Below, piece after piece: positions 1-8,500 of a DNA stretch of 16,376 nt; position 1 is the first letter of the stretch, and each line of letters opens with the position of its first letter. The stretch is from an uncultured Oscillospiraceae bacterium (lineage in GTDB: Bacteria; Bacillota; Clostridia; Oscillospirales; Oscillospiraceae): NCBI GenBank assembly GCA_910585815.1, contig CAJUFJ010000066.1, positions 1 to 16,376 on the forward strand, written 5' to 3'. Both the position numbers and the translations under genes were made by a program. The notes under the pieces are model-generated. The model did not search any database, was not told where the DNA came from, and was given only the letters and a program-made list of their open reading frames with translations.

Positions 1-587
1 TCATCGCCATGCTGTGCGGCATCCCCGCCGCCTACGCCCTGGCCCGGATGAAGTTCAAGGGGCAGACCGCCTTTCTGGGTTTTGTCATTGTCTCCCAGAT
101 GTTCGCCCCGGTGGTGCTGCTGATCGGCATCTACCAGGTGATGCAGACCCTGAACCTGACCAACAGTATTCTGGGCCTTGTCTTTATCAACGCCGCCTTC
201 AATCAGGCCTTTACCATCTGGCTGCTGCGGGGCACCTTTATGGGCATCTCGGCGGACATGGAACAGGCCGCCACCATCGACGGCTGCAACCGCATCCAAT
301 CCATGATGAAGGTCCTCCTTCCGGTGGCCGCCCCCGGCATCGTCACCACCCTGATCTTCATCTTCATCAACGCCTGGAACGAGTATACGGTGGCCCTGTG
401 CCTGATTCAGGATGACCTGCTCAAGCCCCTCACCGTGGGCATCAACACTTTCAACGGCTACAACATCATCGAGTGGCAGTACCTTTTTGCCGCCTCCATC
501 TTCGCCATCATCCCGGTTGTCATTCTCTTTATGTGTATCGAGAAGAATCTTGTCAGCGGTCTGGCCTCCGGCGGCGTGAAGGGATAG
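1..587 (+). CDS. Carbohydrate ABC transporter permease, MalG-type (5' partial)
   Basis: This is the C-terminal ~195 residues of an integral-membrane permease of a binding-protein-dependent sugar importer; the 5' end lies outside the window and the reading frame is open from base 3. Several hydrophobic segments are visible, and the EAA loop that docks the ATPase is clear at MEQAATIDGC followed by the conserved LLP. The C-terminal end, LVSGLASGGVKG, is typical of the MalG/LacG/AraQ branch of the BPD_transp_1 family, where this subunit is usually the last of a binding protein-permease-permease set. No ATPase gene follows directly; the nearest one is at 4304. With nagB and nagA downstream, amino sugars or their oligomers are a reasonable substrate guess, but the sequence itself does not show the substrate. 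The family call is firm. Confidence 0.93.
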   Translation, partial: IAMLCGIPAAYALARMKFKGQTAFLGFVIVSQMFAPVVLLIGIYQVMQTLNLTNSILGLVFINAAFNQAFTIWLLRGTFMGISADMEQAATIDGCNRIQSMMKVLLPVAAPGIVTTLIFIFINAWNEYTVALCLIQDDLLKPLTVGINTFNGYNIIEWQYLFAASIFAIIPVVILFMCIEKNLVSGLASGGVKG

Positions 588-603
588 GATTGTCTCCCCC
601 CGG

Positions 604-642
604 AAAAGTCCACTGATTTTCCCGAAATTGGTGGACTTTTTT
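604..642 (+). terminator. Intrinsic terminator of the permease operon
   Basis: AAAAGTCCAC (604-613) pairs with GTGGACTTTT (631-640), a 10-bp stem that ends in a run of six T (637-642). The loop can pair further through ATTT/AAAT. It lies 17 bp after the permease stop. Because A-tract and T-tract are both present, it could also act on the opposite strand. Confidence 0.85.
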
Positions 643-661
643 CCTTCTCCTGTGCTATAAT
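632..661 (+). promoter_or_regulatory. Predicted sigma-A promoter with extended -10 for the ROK-nagB-nagA operon
   Basis: A consensus TATAAT lies at 656-661, preceded by TG at 653-654 (extended -10). The best -35 is TGGACT at 632-637 (4 of 6 matches) with an 18-bp spacer. The -35 lies inside the right arm of the upstream terminator. Transcription would begin near 668, leaving only ~16 nt of leader before the ATG at 684. Confidence 0.6.
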
Positions 662-683
662 TGAAATGACTGGAGGTTCTCTT

Positions 684-2063
684 ATGGAACGATATAACAT
701 CAGTGTCCAGGTCAAGAATATCCCTGCGCTGGACCCGGACTTTATCCCCATTCTGAAATTCAACCAGGCCTTCCTGGCCGGGGCGCAAAAGCCCGTCTCC
801 ATCGCTGTGGAGCGGGCCGACGGCCAGGTGGCCGCCTTCCGAACCTTTATCCACGGTACCCCCGAGATGGCCCAGGCCGACCGGTACTACATCGACCGGA
901 TGGTCAAGACGGCCCTGTGGCTCCAGGGCGGCTTTAAGGTCTACACCGACGACAGGGACCTGTATGACTACCTCAGCGGCGTCTACTGCCAGGGGGGCGA
1001 GCGGGAGTTTGACTGGGACTTTATGGCCAGCGTCTTCGAGCAGCCCTTCCAGGTGGTGCTCACCGGCCAGGTGCCCCAGACCAAGGACGCCCCCAAGGCC
1101 ATCGGCGGCCATCTGGAGGGCTGCCGCATCGGCTTTGACGCCGGCGGATCAGACCGGAAGGTGTCCGCCGTGGTGGACGGGGAGACCGTCTTCTCCGAGG
1201 AGGTGGTCTGGTTCCCCAAGGTCAACGCCGACCCGGATTACCACTATGAGGGCATTGTGGCCGCCCTGAAGTCGGCCGCGGAGCACATGCCCCGGGTGGA
1301 CGCGGTGGGAGTGTCCTCCGCCGGCGTGTTTATCAACGACCGGACCATGCGGGCCTCCCTCTTTCTCCAGGTCCCCCCCGACCTCTATGACGCCAAGGTG
1401 AAGGACATCTACATCCGCGCCATCCGGGACACCTTCGGCGACGTGCCCTACGCCGTCATCAACGACGGCGACGTCTCCGCCCTGGCGGGGGCCATGAGCC
1501 TGGAGGACAACAACGTCCTGGGCATCGCCATGGGCACCAGCGAGGCGGTGGGCTATGTGGACGAGAACGGCTGTATCACCGGCTGGCTCAACGAGCTGGC
1601 CTTCGTCCCCGTAGACGCCCAGGAGGGCGCCATGCGGGACGAGTGGAGCGGCGATATCGGCTGCGGCGTGAAATACTTCTCTCAGGACGGCGTGATCAAG
1701 CTTGCCCCCCGGGCCGGCATTGAGCTGGACGAGGGAGCCTCCCCCGCCGAGAAGCTGAAGGCCGTCCAGAAGCTGATGGAGGAGGGCGACCCCCGGGCCG
1801 CCCAGGTGTATGCGTCCATCGGCGTCTACCTGGGCCACACCCTGGCCTACTACCACCACCTCTACGGCTGCCGCCATGTGCTGCTGCTGGGCCGGGTGAT
1901 GAGCGGCAAGGGGGGCGACCTGATTCTGGACACCGCCAAGCAGGTGCTGGCCGACGAGTATCCCCAGCTGGAGGGCAAGCTCACCCCCGAGCTGCCCGAC
2001 GAAAAATTCCGCCGCGTGGGCCAGTCCATGGCCGCCGCCAGCCTGCCCGAGGGCAGAGCATAA
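684..2063 (+). CDS. ROK/ASKHA-type sugar kinase-like protein
   Basis: This 459-residue protein has an actin-like ATPase (ASKHA) core, as in ROK sugar kinases and regulators. The phosphate-1 loop is GFDAGGSDRK (150-159), the catalytic-type Asp lies in INDGD (259-263, D261), and phosphate-2 is AMGTSEAVG (282-290). The ROK zinc motif (CxCGxxGCxE) is absent; only DIGCG is seen near 324-328. About 140 residues precede the core and do not look like the winged helix of ROK repressors. The start at 684 is chosen over the in-frame ATG at 666 because GGAGG (672-676) sits 7 nt before 684. It heads an operon with nagB and nagA. Since ABC import delivers unphosphorylated sugar, a role as N-acetylhexosamine kinase is attractive but unproven; a sugar-sensing or non-catalytic role is the alternative. 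Confidence 0.75.
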   Translation: MERYNISVQVKNIPALDPDFIPILKFNQAFLAGAQKPVSIAVERADGQVAAFRTFIHGTPEMAQADRYYIDRMVKTALWLQGGFKVYTDDRDLYDYLSGVYCQGGEREFDWDFMASVFEQPFQVVLTGQVPQTKDAPKAIGGHLEGCRIGFDAGGSDRKVSAVVDGETVFSEEVVWFPKVNADPDYHYEGIVAALKSAAEHMPRVDAVGVSSAGVFINDRTMRASLFLQVPPDLYDAKVKDIYIRAIRDTFGDVPYAVINDGDVSALAGAMSLEDNNVLGIAMGTSEAVGYVDENGCITGWLNELAFVPVDAQEGAMRDEWSGDIGCGVKYFSQDGVIKLAPRAGIELDEGASPAEKLKAVQKLMEEGDPRAAQVYASIGVYLGHTLAYYHHLYGCRHVLLLGRVMSGKGGDLILDTAKQVLADEYPQLEGKLTPELPDEKFRRVGQSMAAASLPEGRA

Positions 2064-2097
2064 ATACAAATAAATTTTTGAAAAGGAGCTATGTCCT

Positions 2098-2844
2098 ATG
2101 AGAATCTACCGTGAAAAAGACTACGACGCCATGAGCCGCCGGGCCGCCCATGTGATGGCCGCCGAGATTATCCACCGCCCTGACTGCGTGCTGGGCCTGG
2201 CCACCGGGTCCACCCCCATCGGCATGTACAAGCAGCTTATCCAGTGGAACAAGGCCGGCGACATCACCTTTAAGGAGGTCCGCACCGTCAACCTGGACGA
2301 GTACAAGGGCCTTTCCCCCGAGCACGACCAGGGCTACCGCTACTTCATGCAGAAGCAGCTCTTTGACCACGTGGACATTCTCCCCGAGAACACCCGTGTG
2401 CCCGACGGCCTGGCCGCCGACGCCGACGCCGAGTGCGCTGCCTACGACGCCTACATCCGCTCCCTGGGCGGCATCGACCTGCAGCTGCTGGGCGTGGGCC
2501 ACAACGGCCACATCGGCTTCAACGAGCCCGCCGACGTCTTCGTCACCCCCACCCACGTGGTGGACCTGACCGAGCGCACCATCGACGCCAACGCCCGCTT
2601 TTTCGCCACCCGGGACGACGTGCCCCGCCAGGCCTTCACCATGGGCATCGGCCCCATCATGGCCGCCAAGAAGATTCTCCTGATCGCCAGCGGCGAGGAG
2701 AAGGCCGAGGCGGTGTATAACACCATCTGCGGAGCGGTGGACCCCCACTGCCAGGGCTCCATTCTCCAGCTCCACCCCGACGTGGTGATGGTGGCGGACG
2801 AGGCCGCCCTCAGCAAGGTGATCGCCGCCGGAGTGAAGGTATGA
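2098..2844 (+). CDS. nagB: Glucosamine-6-phosphate deaminase NagB
   Basis: NagB is a cytosolic enzyme that converts glucosamine-6-phosphate to fructose-6-phosphate and ammonia, feeding amino sugars into glycolysis. The 248 residues match the usual Firmicutes length. Visible motifs are the phosphate-binding LATGSTP (34-40), NLDEY (65-69) with the catalytic Asp67, and GVGHNGHIGFNEP (132-144), which carries the catalytic His138 and Glu143. The Asn just before GHIGFNEP, where E. coli has Asp, is normal for Firmicutes enzymes. The short Gram-positive form lacks the E. coli allosteric C-terminal extension. The start is supported by AAAAGGAG (2081-2088) with a 9-nt spacer. It lies 34 nt after the ROK-like gene and overlaps nagA by 4 nt, implying coupled translation. 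Confidence 0.97.
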   Translation: MRIYREKDYDAMSRRAAHVMAAEIIHRPDCVLGLATGSTPIGMYKQLIQWNKAGDITFKEVRTVNLDEYKGLSPEHDQGYRYFMQKQLFDHVDILPENTRVPDGLAADADAECAAYDAYIRSLGGIDLQLLGVGHNGHIGFNEPADVFVTPTHVVDLTERTIDANARFFATRDDVPRQAFTMGIGPIMAAKKILLIASGEEKAEAVYNTICGAVDPHCQGSILQLHPDVVMVADEAALSKVIAAGVKV

Positions 2845-3968
2845 GAATTATCAACGGCCAGGTCTTCGACCTGGAACAGGGCTTTCTCTCCCGGGATGTA
2901 CTTACCGACGGCGGGCAGATCGCTTCGGCCAGCGGGGACGACCAGATTCTGGACGCCGCCGGGTGCTATGTGATTCCCGGCCTGGTGGACGTCCACTTTC
3001 ACGGCTGCGTGGGGGAGGATTTTTCCGACGCCACCCCCGACGGCCTGCAAAAAATCGCCGATTATGAGCTGTCCCAGGGGGTCACCTACATCTGTCCCGC
3101 CGGCATGACCCTGCCCGAGGACCAGCTTACCGCCATCTGCAAAAACACCGCCGCCCACCGGGCCAAAAACTCCGGCGGGGCGGAGGTGGTGGGCGCCCAT
3201 CTGGAGGGGCCCTTCCTGTGCATGGCCAAAAAGGGGGCCCAGAACGGGGATTACCTCCACAACCCGGACGTTGCCATGCTCAAGCGCCTCCAGGAGGCGG
3301 CGGAGGGCTGCGTGCGGCTGGTCACCCTGGCCCCGGAGCAGCCCAACTCCATGGAATTTATCAGAGCGGCCGTCGAGATGGGGGTTACCGTCTCGGTGGG
3401 CCACACCACCGCCGACTACGACACCGCCTGGGCCGCCTTTGAGGCGGGGGCCAGCCACACCACCCACCTGTTCAACGCCATGCCCCCCCTGGCCCACCGG
3501 GACCCCGGCGTCATCGGGGCAGCCTTCGACGTCCCCCATGTCCAGCCTGAGCTTATCTGCGACGGCGTCCACGTCCACGGCTCCGCAGTGCGGGCCGCCT
3601 TCCGGCTCTTTGGCAAGGAGCGGATGATTCTCATTTCCGACTCCCTCCGGGCCACCGGCATGCCCGACGGGGAATACCCCTTCGGCGGACAGATGATCGA
3701 GGTCCACGGCAACCGGGCCACCATCCTGGGCCATCCGGAGACCCTGGCCGGCTCCATCACCAGTCTGATGGGCTGCCTGCGTCAGGCCGTCGCCTTCGGC
3801 ATCCCCACCGCCGACGCGGTGCGGGCCTGCACCTATAACCCCGCCCAGTCCATCGGCATCGACGGCCGGGCCGGCACCCTGGACGTGGGCAAGGAGGCCA
3901 GCATCGTCCTGCTGGATGAAAAGGACCTGTCCATTAAGGCGATTGTCTTTAAGGGGCAGAGGGTATAA
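2841..3968 (+). CDS. nagA: N-acetylglucosamine-6-phosphate deacetylase NagA
   Basis: NagA removes the acetyl group from GlcNAc-6-phosphate in the cytosol and supplies glucosamine-6-phosphate to NagB. The 375-residue protein shows the amidohydrolase TIM-barrel signatures in order: DVHFHG (50-55), HLEGPF (120-125) with metal ligand Glu122, VGHTT (186-190) with His188, HTTHLFNAM (206-214) with His209, DGVHVH (241-246), and the catalytic Asp267 in ISDS. The DxHxHG motif retains the first-metal His pair, which several bacterial NagA proteins have lost. Its ATG overlaps the nagB stop as ATGA, so no separate ribosome site is needed. It is followed at once by a palindromic repeat that probably also ends or protects the transcript. 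Confidence 0.97.
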   Translation: MRIINGQVFDLEQGFLSRDVLTDGGQIASASGDDQILDAAGCYVIPGLVDVHFHGCVGEDFSDATPDGLQKIADYELSQGVTYICPAGMTLPEDQLTAICKNTAAHRAKNSGGAEVVGAHLEGPFLCMAKKGAQNGDYLHNPDVAMLKRLQEAAEGCVRLVTLAPEQPNSMEFIRAAVEMGVTVSVGHTTADYDTAWAAFEAGASHTTHLFNAMPPLAHRDPGVIGAAFDVPHVQPELICDGVHVHGSAVRAAFRLFGKERMILISDSLRATGMPDGEYPFGGQMIEVHGNRATILGHPETLAGSITSLMGCLRQAVAFGIPTADAVRACTYNPAQSIGIDGRAGTLDVGKEASIVLLDEKDLSIKAIVFKGQRV

Positions 3969-4083
3969 AAGCCTCCCTCTCAGAGGGAGGTGGCACGGCG
4001 AAGCCGTGACGAAGGGAGTCCGTCGACGGAATACTCCCTCAGTCAGCCCTGCGGGCTGACAGCTCCCTCCCTGAGGGAGCCTT
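3969..4083 (+). repeat. Compound palindromic intergenic repeat (REP/MITE-like, about 115 bp)
   Basis: The element begins one base after the nagA stop and is built of consecutive hairpins: CCTCCCTCT/AGAGGGAGG (3972-3990, 1-nt loop), CACGGC-GAA-GCCGTG (3994-4008), GGGAGT/ACTCCC (4014-4038) around the self-complementary TCCGTCGACGGA (4019-4030), GTCAGCCC-TGC-GGGCTGAC (4042-4060), and GCTCCCTC-CCT-GAGGGAGC (4062-4080). Its ends, AAGCCTCCCTC and GAGGGAGCCTT, form near-perfect terminal inverted repeats. No coding potential is visible and this is the only copy in the window. From memory it resembles dispersed repeats common in gut Oscillospiraceae; I cannot confirm that here. It may act as a terminator or RNA-stability element for the nag transcript. 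Confidence 0.8.
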
Positions 4084-4090
4084 CCCCCCG

Positions 4091-4128
4091 TTGGAACGGG
4101 CGGGTCCGCCCGCCTTTCCAAATATAAT
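4091..4128 (+). promoter_or_regulatory. Hairpin followed by a -10-like box before the ABC ATPase
   Basis: TTGGAACGGGCGG (4091-4103) pairs with CCGCCCG (4106-4112) and TTCCAA (4116-4121), with a 3-nt bulge. There is no T-tract, so it is not a clear terminator. TATAAT follows at 4123-4128 and would place a start near 4135, just before the structured leader. No acceptable -35 exists at 16-18 bp, so an activator-dependent or false promoter is possible. Confidence 0.35.
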
Positions 4129-4129
4129 C

Positions 4130-4303
4130 CACGGGTCGGGACACTACTCCATCACCATAGTGCCCGGCACCAAACAAAAGGAGGAAAACGACCGCTGCGG
4201 CTTGCGGTGCAGCAGTGTGGAGACCTGTTGCAAAGCCCCTGGGGACTATGCTGCTCCAGGGCGAGGTGGACTGGCGGAGGCCGCTCCATCAAAGCCGAAT
4301 GTT
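4130..4303 (+). promoter_or_regulatory. Structured 5' leader of the sugar-ATPase gene, candidate cis-regulatory RNA
   Basis: About 170 nt without a convincing ORF precede the ATPase. Pairings seen by eye: CGGG-CACTA (4137-4146, one bulged A) with TAGTG-CCCG (4158-4166); CGGCTT (4198-4203) with AAGCCG (4292-4297); ACCT (4223-4226) with AGGT (4264-4267) enclosing GCCC-TGG (4235-4242) with CCAGGGC (4256-4262). The loop of the last stem contains TGCTGC (4249-4254), which can pair with GCAGCA (4209-4214) as a pseudoknot. A strong ribosome site, AAAAGGAGG (4176-4184), has no ordinary start codon at normal distance. Structured malK-type leader motifs have been described upstream of such ATPase genes in Firmicutes; whether this is one of them was not tested. 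Chance pairing is a risk in GC-rich DNA. Confidence 0.5.
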
Positions 4304-5494
4304 ATGGCAACTCTGAACCTGAAGAACATCCAGAAGATCTACCCCCACAGCAACGACCAGAAGAAAGCCAAGAAAAAGAAGGGTGAGCCCGAGAAGAAGA
4401 CCAATCTGCAGGTCACGGAGCAGGGTGTTATCGCTGTCCAGTCCTTCAACCTGGACATCGCTGACAAGGAATTCATCGTGCTGGTTGGCCCTTCCGGCTG
4501 CGGCAAGTCCACCACCCTGCGCATGGTGGCCGGCCTGGAGGAAATCTCCGGCGGCGAGCTGTACATCGATGGCAAGCTTGTCAACGATGTGGAGCCCAAG
4601 AACCGCGACATCGCCATGGTGTTCCAGAGCTACGCTCTGTACCCCCACATGACGGTGTATGAAAACATGGCCTTCCCCCTGAAGCTGCGCAAGATGGACA
4701 AGGACGAGATCGACCGCCGGGTCAAGGAGGCGGCCGAGATTCTGGACATCACTCAGTACCTGGACCGCAAGCCCAAGGCCCTGTCCGGCGGCCAGCGGCA
4801 GCGTGTGGCCATCGGCCGCGCCATTGTCCGTGAGCCCAAGGTGCTGCTGATGGACGAGCCTCTGTCCAACCTGGACGCCAAACTCCGCAACCAGATGCGC
4901 GCCGAGATCATCAAGCTGCGCCAGAAGATCAACACCACCTTCATCTACGTCACCCACGACCAGACCGAGGCCATGACTCTGGGTGACCGCATCGTCATCA
5001 TGAAGGACGGCTACCTCCAGCAGATCGGCACCCCCCAGGAGGTCTTTGACCACCCCGCCAATCTGTTCGTGGCCGGCTTCATCGGCATGCCGCAGATGAA
5101 CTTCTTCAATGCAAAGCTGGTGAACGAGGGCGGCAAATACGCCGTGTCCGTAGGCGGCTGCAAGGTGGTGCTCTCGGACGAAAAGCAGAAGAACCTGGCC
5201 GCCCACAATGTGGCTGCGCAGGACATCACTCTGGGCGTCCGTCCCAGCCACATGATCCTGTCCAAGGAGCCGGCCAACACCCTGTCCGCCGTGATCGAGG
5301 TCTCCGAGCTGATGGGCAGCGAGGTCCACTTCCACGCCAATGCCGACGGCAAGGACGTGGTGGTGATCGTGCCCACCATGGACGCCAACGGCGAGCGCAT
5401 CGACTCCTTCCACTCCGGCGACAAGCTGAACCTGACCTTCAGCGGCAACGTCTGCCACGTCTTTGCCAAGGACGGTAAGAATCTGGAGTTCTAA
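4304..5494 (+). CDS. ugpC: Sugar ABC transporter ATP-binding protein, MalK/UgpC/MsmX family
   Basis: This 396-residue cytosolic ATPase energises carbohydrate importers of the MalK class. Visible in order: Walker A GPSGCGKST (62-70), Q-loop VFQSYALYPHM (107-117), signature LSGGQ (160-164), Walker B VLLMDEP (180-186), switch His218 in VTHDQTEA, then a C-terminal TOBE/MalK-type regulatory region from about 265. A lysine-rich insert (about 15-40) splits the first strands from the A-loop region. The start is placed at 4304 because family members begin with MA-L-LK-I-K-YP; the 71 in-frame codons upstream look non-protein. No Shine-Dalgarno lies directly before this ATG. It is not beside a permease, as for shared ATPases such as MsmX/MsmK that serve many transporters. 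The symbol is a family label; the substrate is unknown. Confidence 0.95.
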   Translation: MATLNLKNIQKIYPHSNDQKKAKKKKGEPEKKTNLQVTEQGVIAVQSFNLDIADKEFIVLVGPSGCGKSTTLRMVAGLEEISGGELYIDGKLVNDVEPKNRDIAMVFQSYALYPHMTVYENMAFPLKLRKMDKDEIDRRVKEAAEILDITQYLDRKPKALSGGQRQRVAIGRAIVREPKVLLMDEPLSNLDAKLRNQMRAEIIKLRQKINTTFIYVTHDQTEAMTLGDRIVIMKDGYLQQIGTPQEVFDHPANLFVAGFIGMPQMNFFNAKLVNEGGKYAVSVGGCKVVLSDEKQKNLAAHNVAAQDITLGVRPSHMILSKEPANTLSAVIEVSELMGSEVHFHANADGKDVVVIVPTMDANGERIDSFHSGDKLNLTFSGNVCHVFAKDGKNLEF

Positions 5495-5513
5495 TCCTTC
5501 CTCCACGGAACAT

Positions 5514-5553
5514 ACCGGCCCCGCCTCTGATGGAAAGGCGGGGCCGGTTTTTT
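5514..5553 (+). terminator. Intrinsic terminator of the sugar-ATPase gene
   Basis: A perfect 12-bp GC-rich stem, ACCGGCCCCGCC (5514-5525) with GGCGGGGCCGGT (5537-5548), an 11-nt loop and six T (5548-5553). It lies 19 bp after the ATPase stop and 21 bp before the end of the convergent helicase gene. On the minus strand no T-run follows the stem, so it looks one-directional. Confidence 0.95.
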
Positions 5554-5574
5554 GCTGTCATGATGTGGACGCCG

Positions 5575-8500
5575 TTATACCTCTGCCAGGGCCGGTTTCT
5601 CCAGTTCGATGCGCTCCATCGCCCCGATCCACTGCTCCAGGAAAGCGGCGGCTTTTTTCCGGTCCAGGTTGTCGTGGATTTTCTGGTTGTAGTAGTTGCG
5701 CAGGCAGTGATAGCAGGAGCTGTCACAGCCGCAGCTGTTCACGATAGACAGCGCCCGTTTCAGCACGGCCTGGAGGGCCGCGCCGTCCTCGGTGGCGATG
5801 CGGCGGACATGGCCCGCGCCGCCGGCCACGGCGTCGTAGAGGATCACGGAGTGGACCATCGTCCCTTCCGCCGCGGTGCGGAACAGACAACCCTTGATGT
5901 CGGTACGTTCAATGCCCATTTCCCGGGACAGGCCCTCCAGCAGGGCATAGAGGACGGACAGCATGGTGTCATCGTCCGCCGCCTCGGCCGCCGCAAAGGT
6001 GAGCTTTGCCACGTCAGTCTTGAAATCGTGGGACAGGTGGTAGCTTATACCCTTCCCCTCCTTATTGAGACAGGGGTAGCCCCGCATATTCTTGTGTTTA
6101 AGGGGGAGTTCCCCCTTTTTGCTGTCCTCGGCGTAGCCACAGACGGCGCACACCTTGTACCCGTTCTGTCCGATGACCACCAAGGAGTCGTTGGAGGTGG
6201 ACTCCACCTCCAGGCTTTGTCCATTCACCTGGAAAACCAGCTTGCAGATCAGGTTCCGCTGCGGGTCTCCGATGTAGTAATCATCAGTTTTATAGTCGCG
6301 CTGTGGACGGTGCAGGGGGGCGTCCAGCGCATCGCTCTCCGCGCAAAAGCCGAAGCGCGGCTCCAGCGTCCTCTGCCAGAAAAACTTTTTGATGACCTGA
6401 TGGCAGGACACACATTCCCGGCCCTCCCATGTGACAGGCTCCTTGGTAAAGTTGGGCTGGCCGCAGTGGGGACATTGATAGCAGTAATAGCCCTTCTCCC
6501 AGGAGGAATCCCCATTTTTGCCGGGCATACGGCGGATGTACCGGCTAGTGTACATCTTTCCGTCAGCAATCACCTGGGCACCGGGGGCATATTCGGCGAT
6601 GGCCATTTGCAGGTCCCGAGCCAGCTGGAGGGCCTTATCCCGGCCCACTGCGGAGAGGTCCGGTATTAACTCTACCGTATCCACAGGAAAGCCGTATTTG
6701 GGCAGCACGTTGTTGCGCACCAGGAATCCGATCAGGCTTTTTTTGCCACTCTTGTCATCTCTGGCACAGCGGAAGTTCCGAAGGCTCCGGCTCCATTTCC
6801 CGGCCTCCTCCAGGTCGCCGCTTCGCATGCAAGCGGCGATGGTTTTCTCCATTTCTGCAACGGTTCCCCGGAAGTCCTGGACCGCCAGCTCCAACACCCC
6901 ATCGGGGCCGCACAGCCGCTGGACCCAGCTCCAGTCCTCCAGCCCCATCCTGCGGTGCATCCGAGCAGGGATAGAGTGCAGCAGCAGTTCTTCCAAGTCT
7001 GCCGGACGGCTGTCCAGATAGTCCTTCAGCTTTTCATAGCCTTCCTCGTTGAGGAGGACAGTCTGGTCATCCCCGGCGTACACCTCCGGGAACCGGGCGA
7101 AAAATGCGCTGAGGGCCACAGCGAAGACGTGTCGGTTCAGAATTTTCTCATTTTCCAGCTCAAAGACCGGTACCTTGATTGCTCCAGAGATCATGGCAGC
7201 GGGGTCCTGATAGTAAGTGAAGTCGTGGGAGGACAGCTTGGCATAGGTGAGGACAAAGGCGGCGGAGTGCCGGGCCCGGCCGGCCCGGCCAGCCCGCTGG
7301 ACATAGTTGGCGGGACTGGGGGGCACGTCCCGGAGGTACACGGTCTCCAGGCTGCCCACGTCCACCCCCATCTCGAAGGTGGTGGAGCAGCTGAGGGCGT
7401 TAATCTTCTTGTGGACAAAGGCCTCCTGGTAGCGGGTCTGCTGGTCCTTGGCCAGCTGGGCGGTGTGCTCCTTGATGAACAGCGGGTCGGCCTGATCGCT
7501 GCTGTACAGATGGGCGTAGTGGTTGTCCCGGTTGGCCTCCAGGGGGTCAAAGAGCTCCAGCCGTCCGGTACACTTCACGCTGGCGCACTGACCCTTTACA
7601 TTGAACGGGGTAACCCGTCCGCACTTCTTACAGCGGTAAAATACCGTCCCCTCCGTGCCGCCGATGCGGACCCGGAAATCGCTGGCGTCCAGGGCGAACT
7701 GCTGGGTGTCCGGCTGGAAGACGTCATGCCAGTAGCCCTCCAGCAGCTCATCCGCCTCCTTGTCGGTCAGGTCCAGGGCCCGGGTGAGGCGGGTCATGCG
7801 GCTGTTGGAGTAGTAGCTCCCGTTGGGCCGGGTGCGCCCCTGCCAGCCGGACAGCAGGCTGTTTTTTGCGTCCTGGGCTGTGCGCACCTTCACCAGCTTT
7901 TTGGGCTTAGGCGTATAGAAAATGTACTCCCGCTCCGCCTCGTTGAGCTTAACCACCTTCGTGTCCACCGCCCCGGTGAACACCCCATCCTGAACCAGCA
8001 GCTCCAGCAGGGCTCGGGCGTCCCCCGGCTTCAGATTGTATTCCGTCTGAAAGAACTGGGCGGCGACATCGTTGGGGATGTATTCAAAGTACAGCACCCC
8101 CATGGACACCAGGCTGGTGCTCCGCCGGGCGCTGAACATCTCATTTAAAACGGCAATCCAGGCGTTCTGGCGGCTGACGGCGGTGAGGAGGCCGGTCTCC
8201 CGGCCCTCCTCGTCCCACTCCACAAAACACCGCTTGACCTCATACCAACGGGTCAGTTCGTACACGAACTCCGCCATCCCCACCGAGGACCGGCCCGCTG
8301 TCCGGAACTGTTCCGCAACATGCCACAGCCCCCGGCGGCGGAGAAACTCCCGGTAGGACCGCTCCATGTAGGTGGCGAAAAAGGCGGCCTCGCTGCGGCT
8401 GTCGGAGAAGCACAGGAACTGCCGGGTGGTCTTTTTCCGAATTTGCCGCGGCTTGGGCGCGGCGGCGAAGACGCTGCGCCGGGCCGGAGCGGAGGCGGTT

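Noticed and set aside
2091..2114. ATG at 2091 close to the nagB ribosome site
   Set aside because: It is out of frame and stops after seven codons; the in-frame ATG at 2098 gives the conserved NagB N-terminus with a good spacer.
2451..4121. Long minus-strand ORF (556 codons) antisense to nagB and nagA
   Set aside because: It is a shadow of GC-rich codon bias: no family resemblance, valine/glycine-rich composition, and it overlaps two firmly identified genes and the palindromic repeat.
4091..4303. Upstream in-frame extension of the ATPase (71 codons)
   Set aside because: The extension covers hairpins and a ribosome site, has no protein-like conservation pattern, and family members begin at the ATG at 4304.
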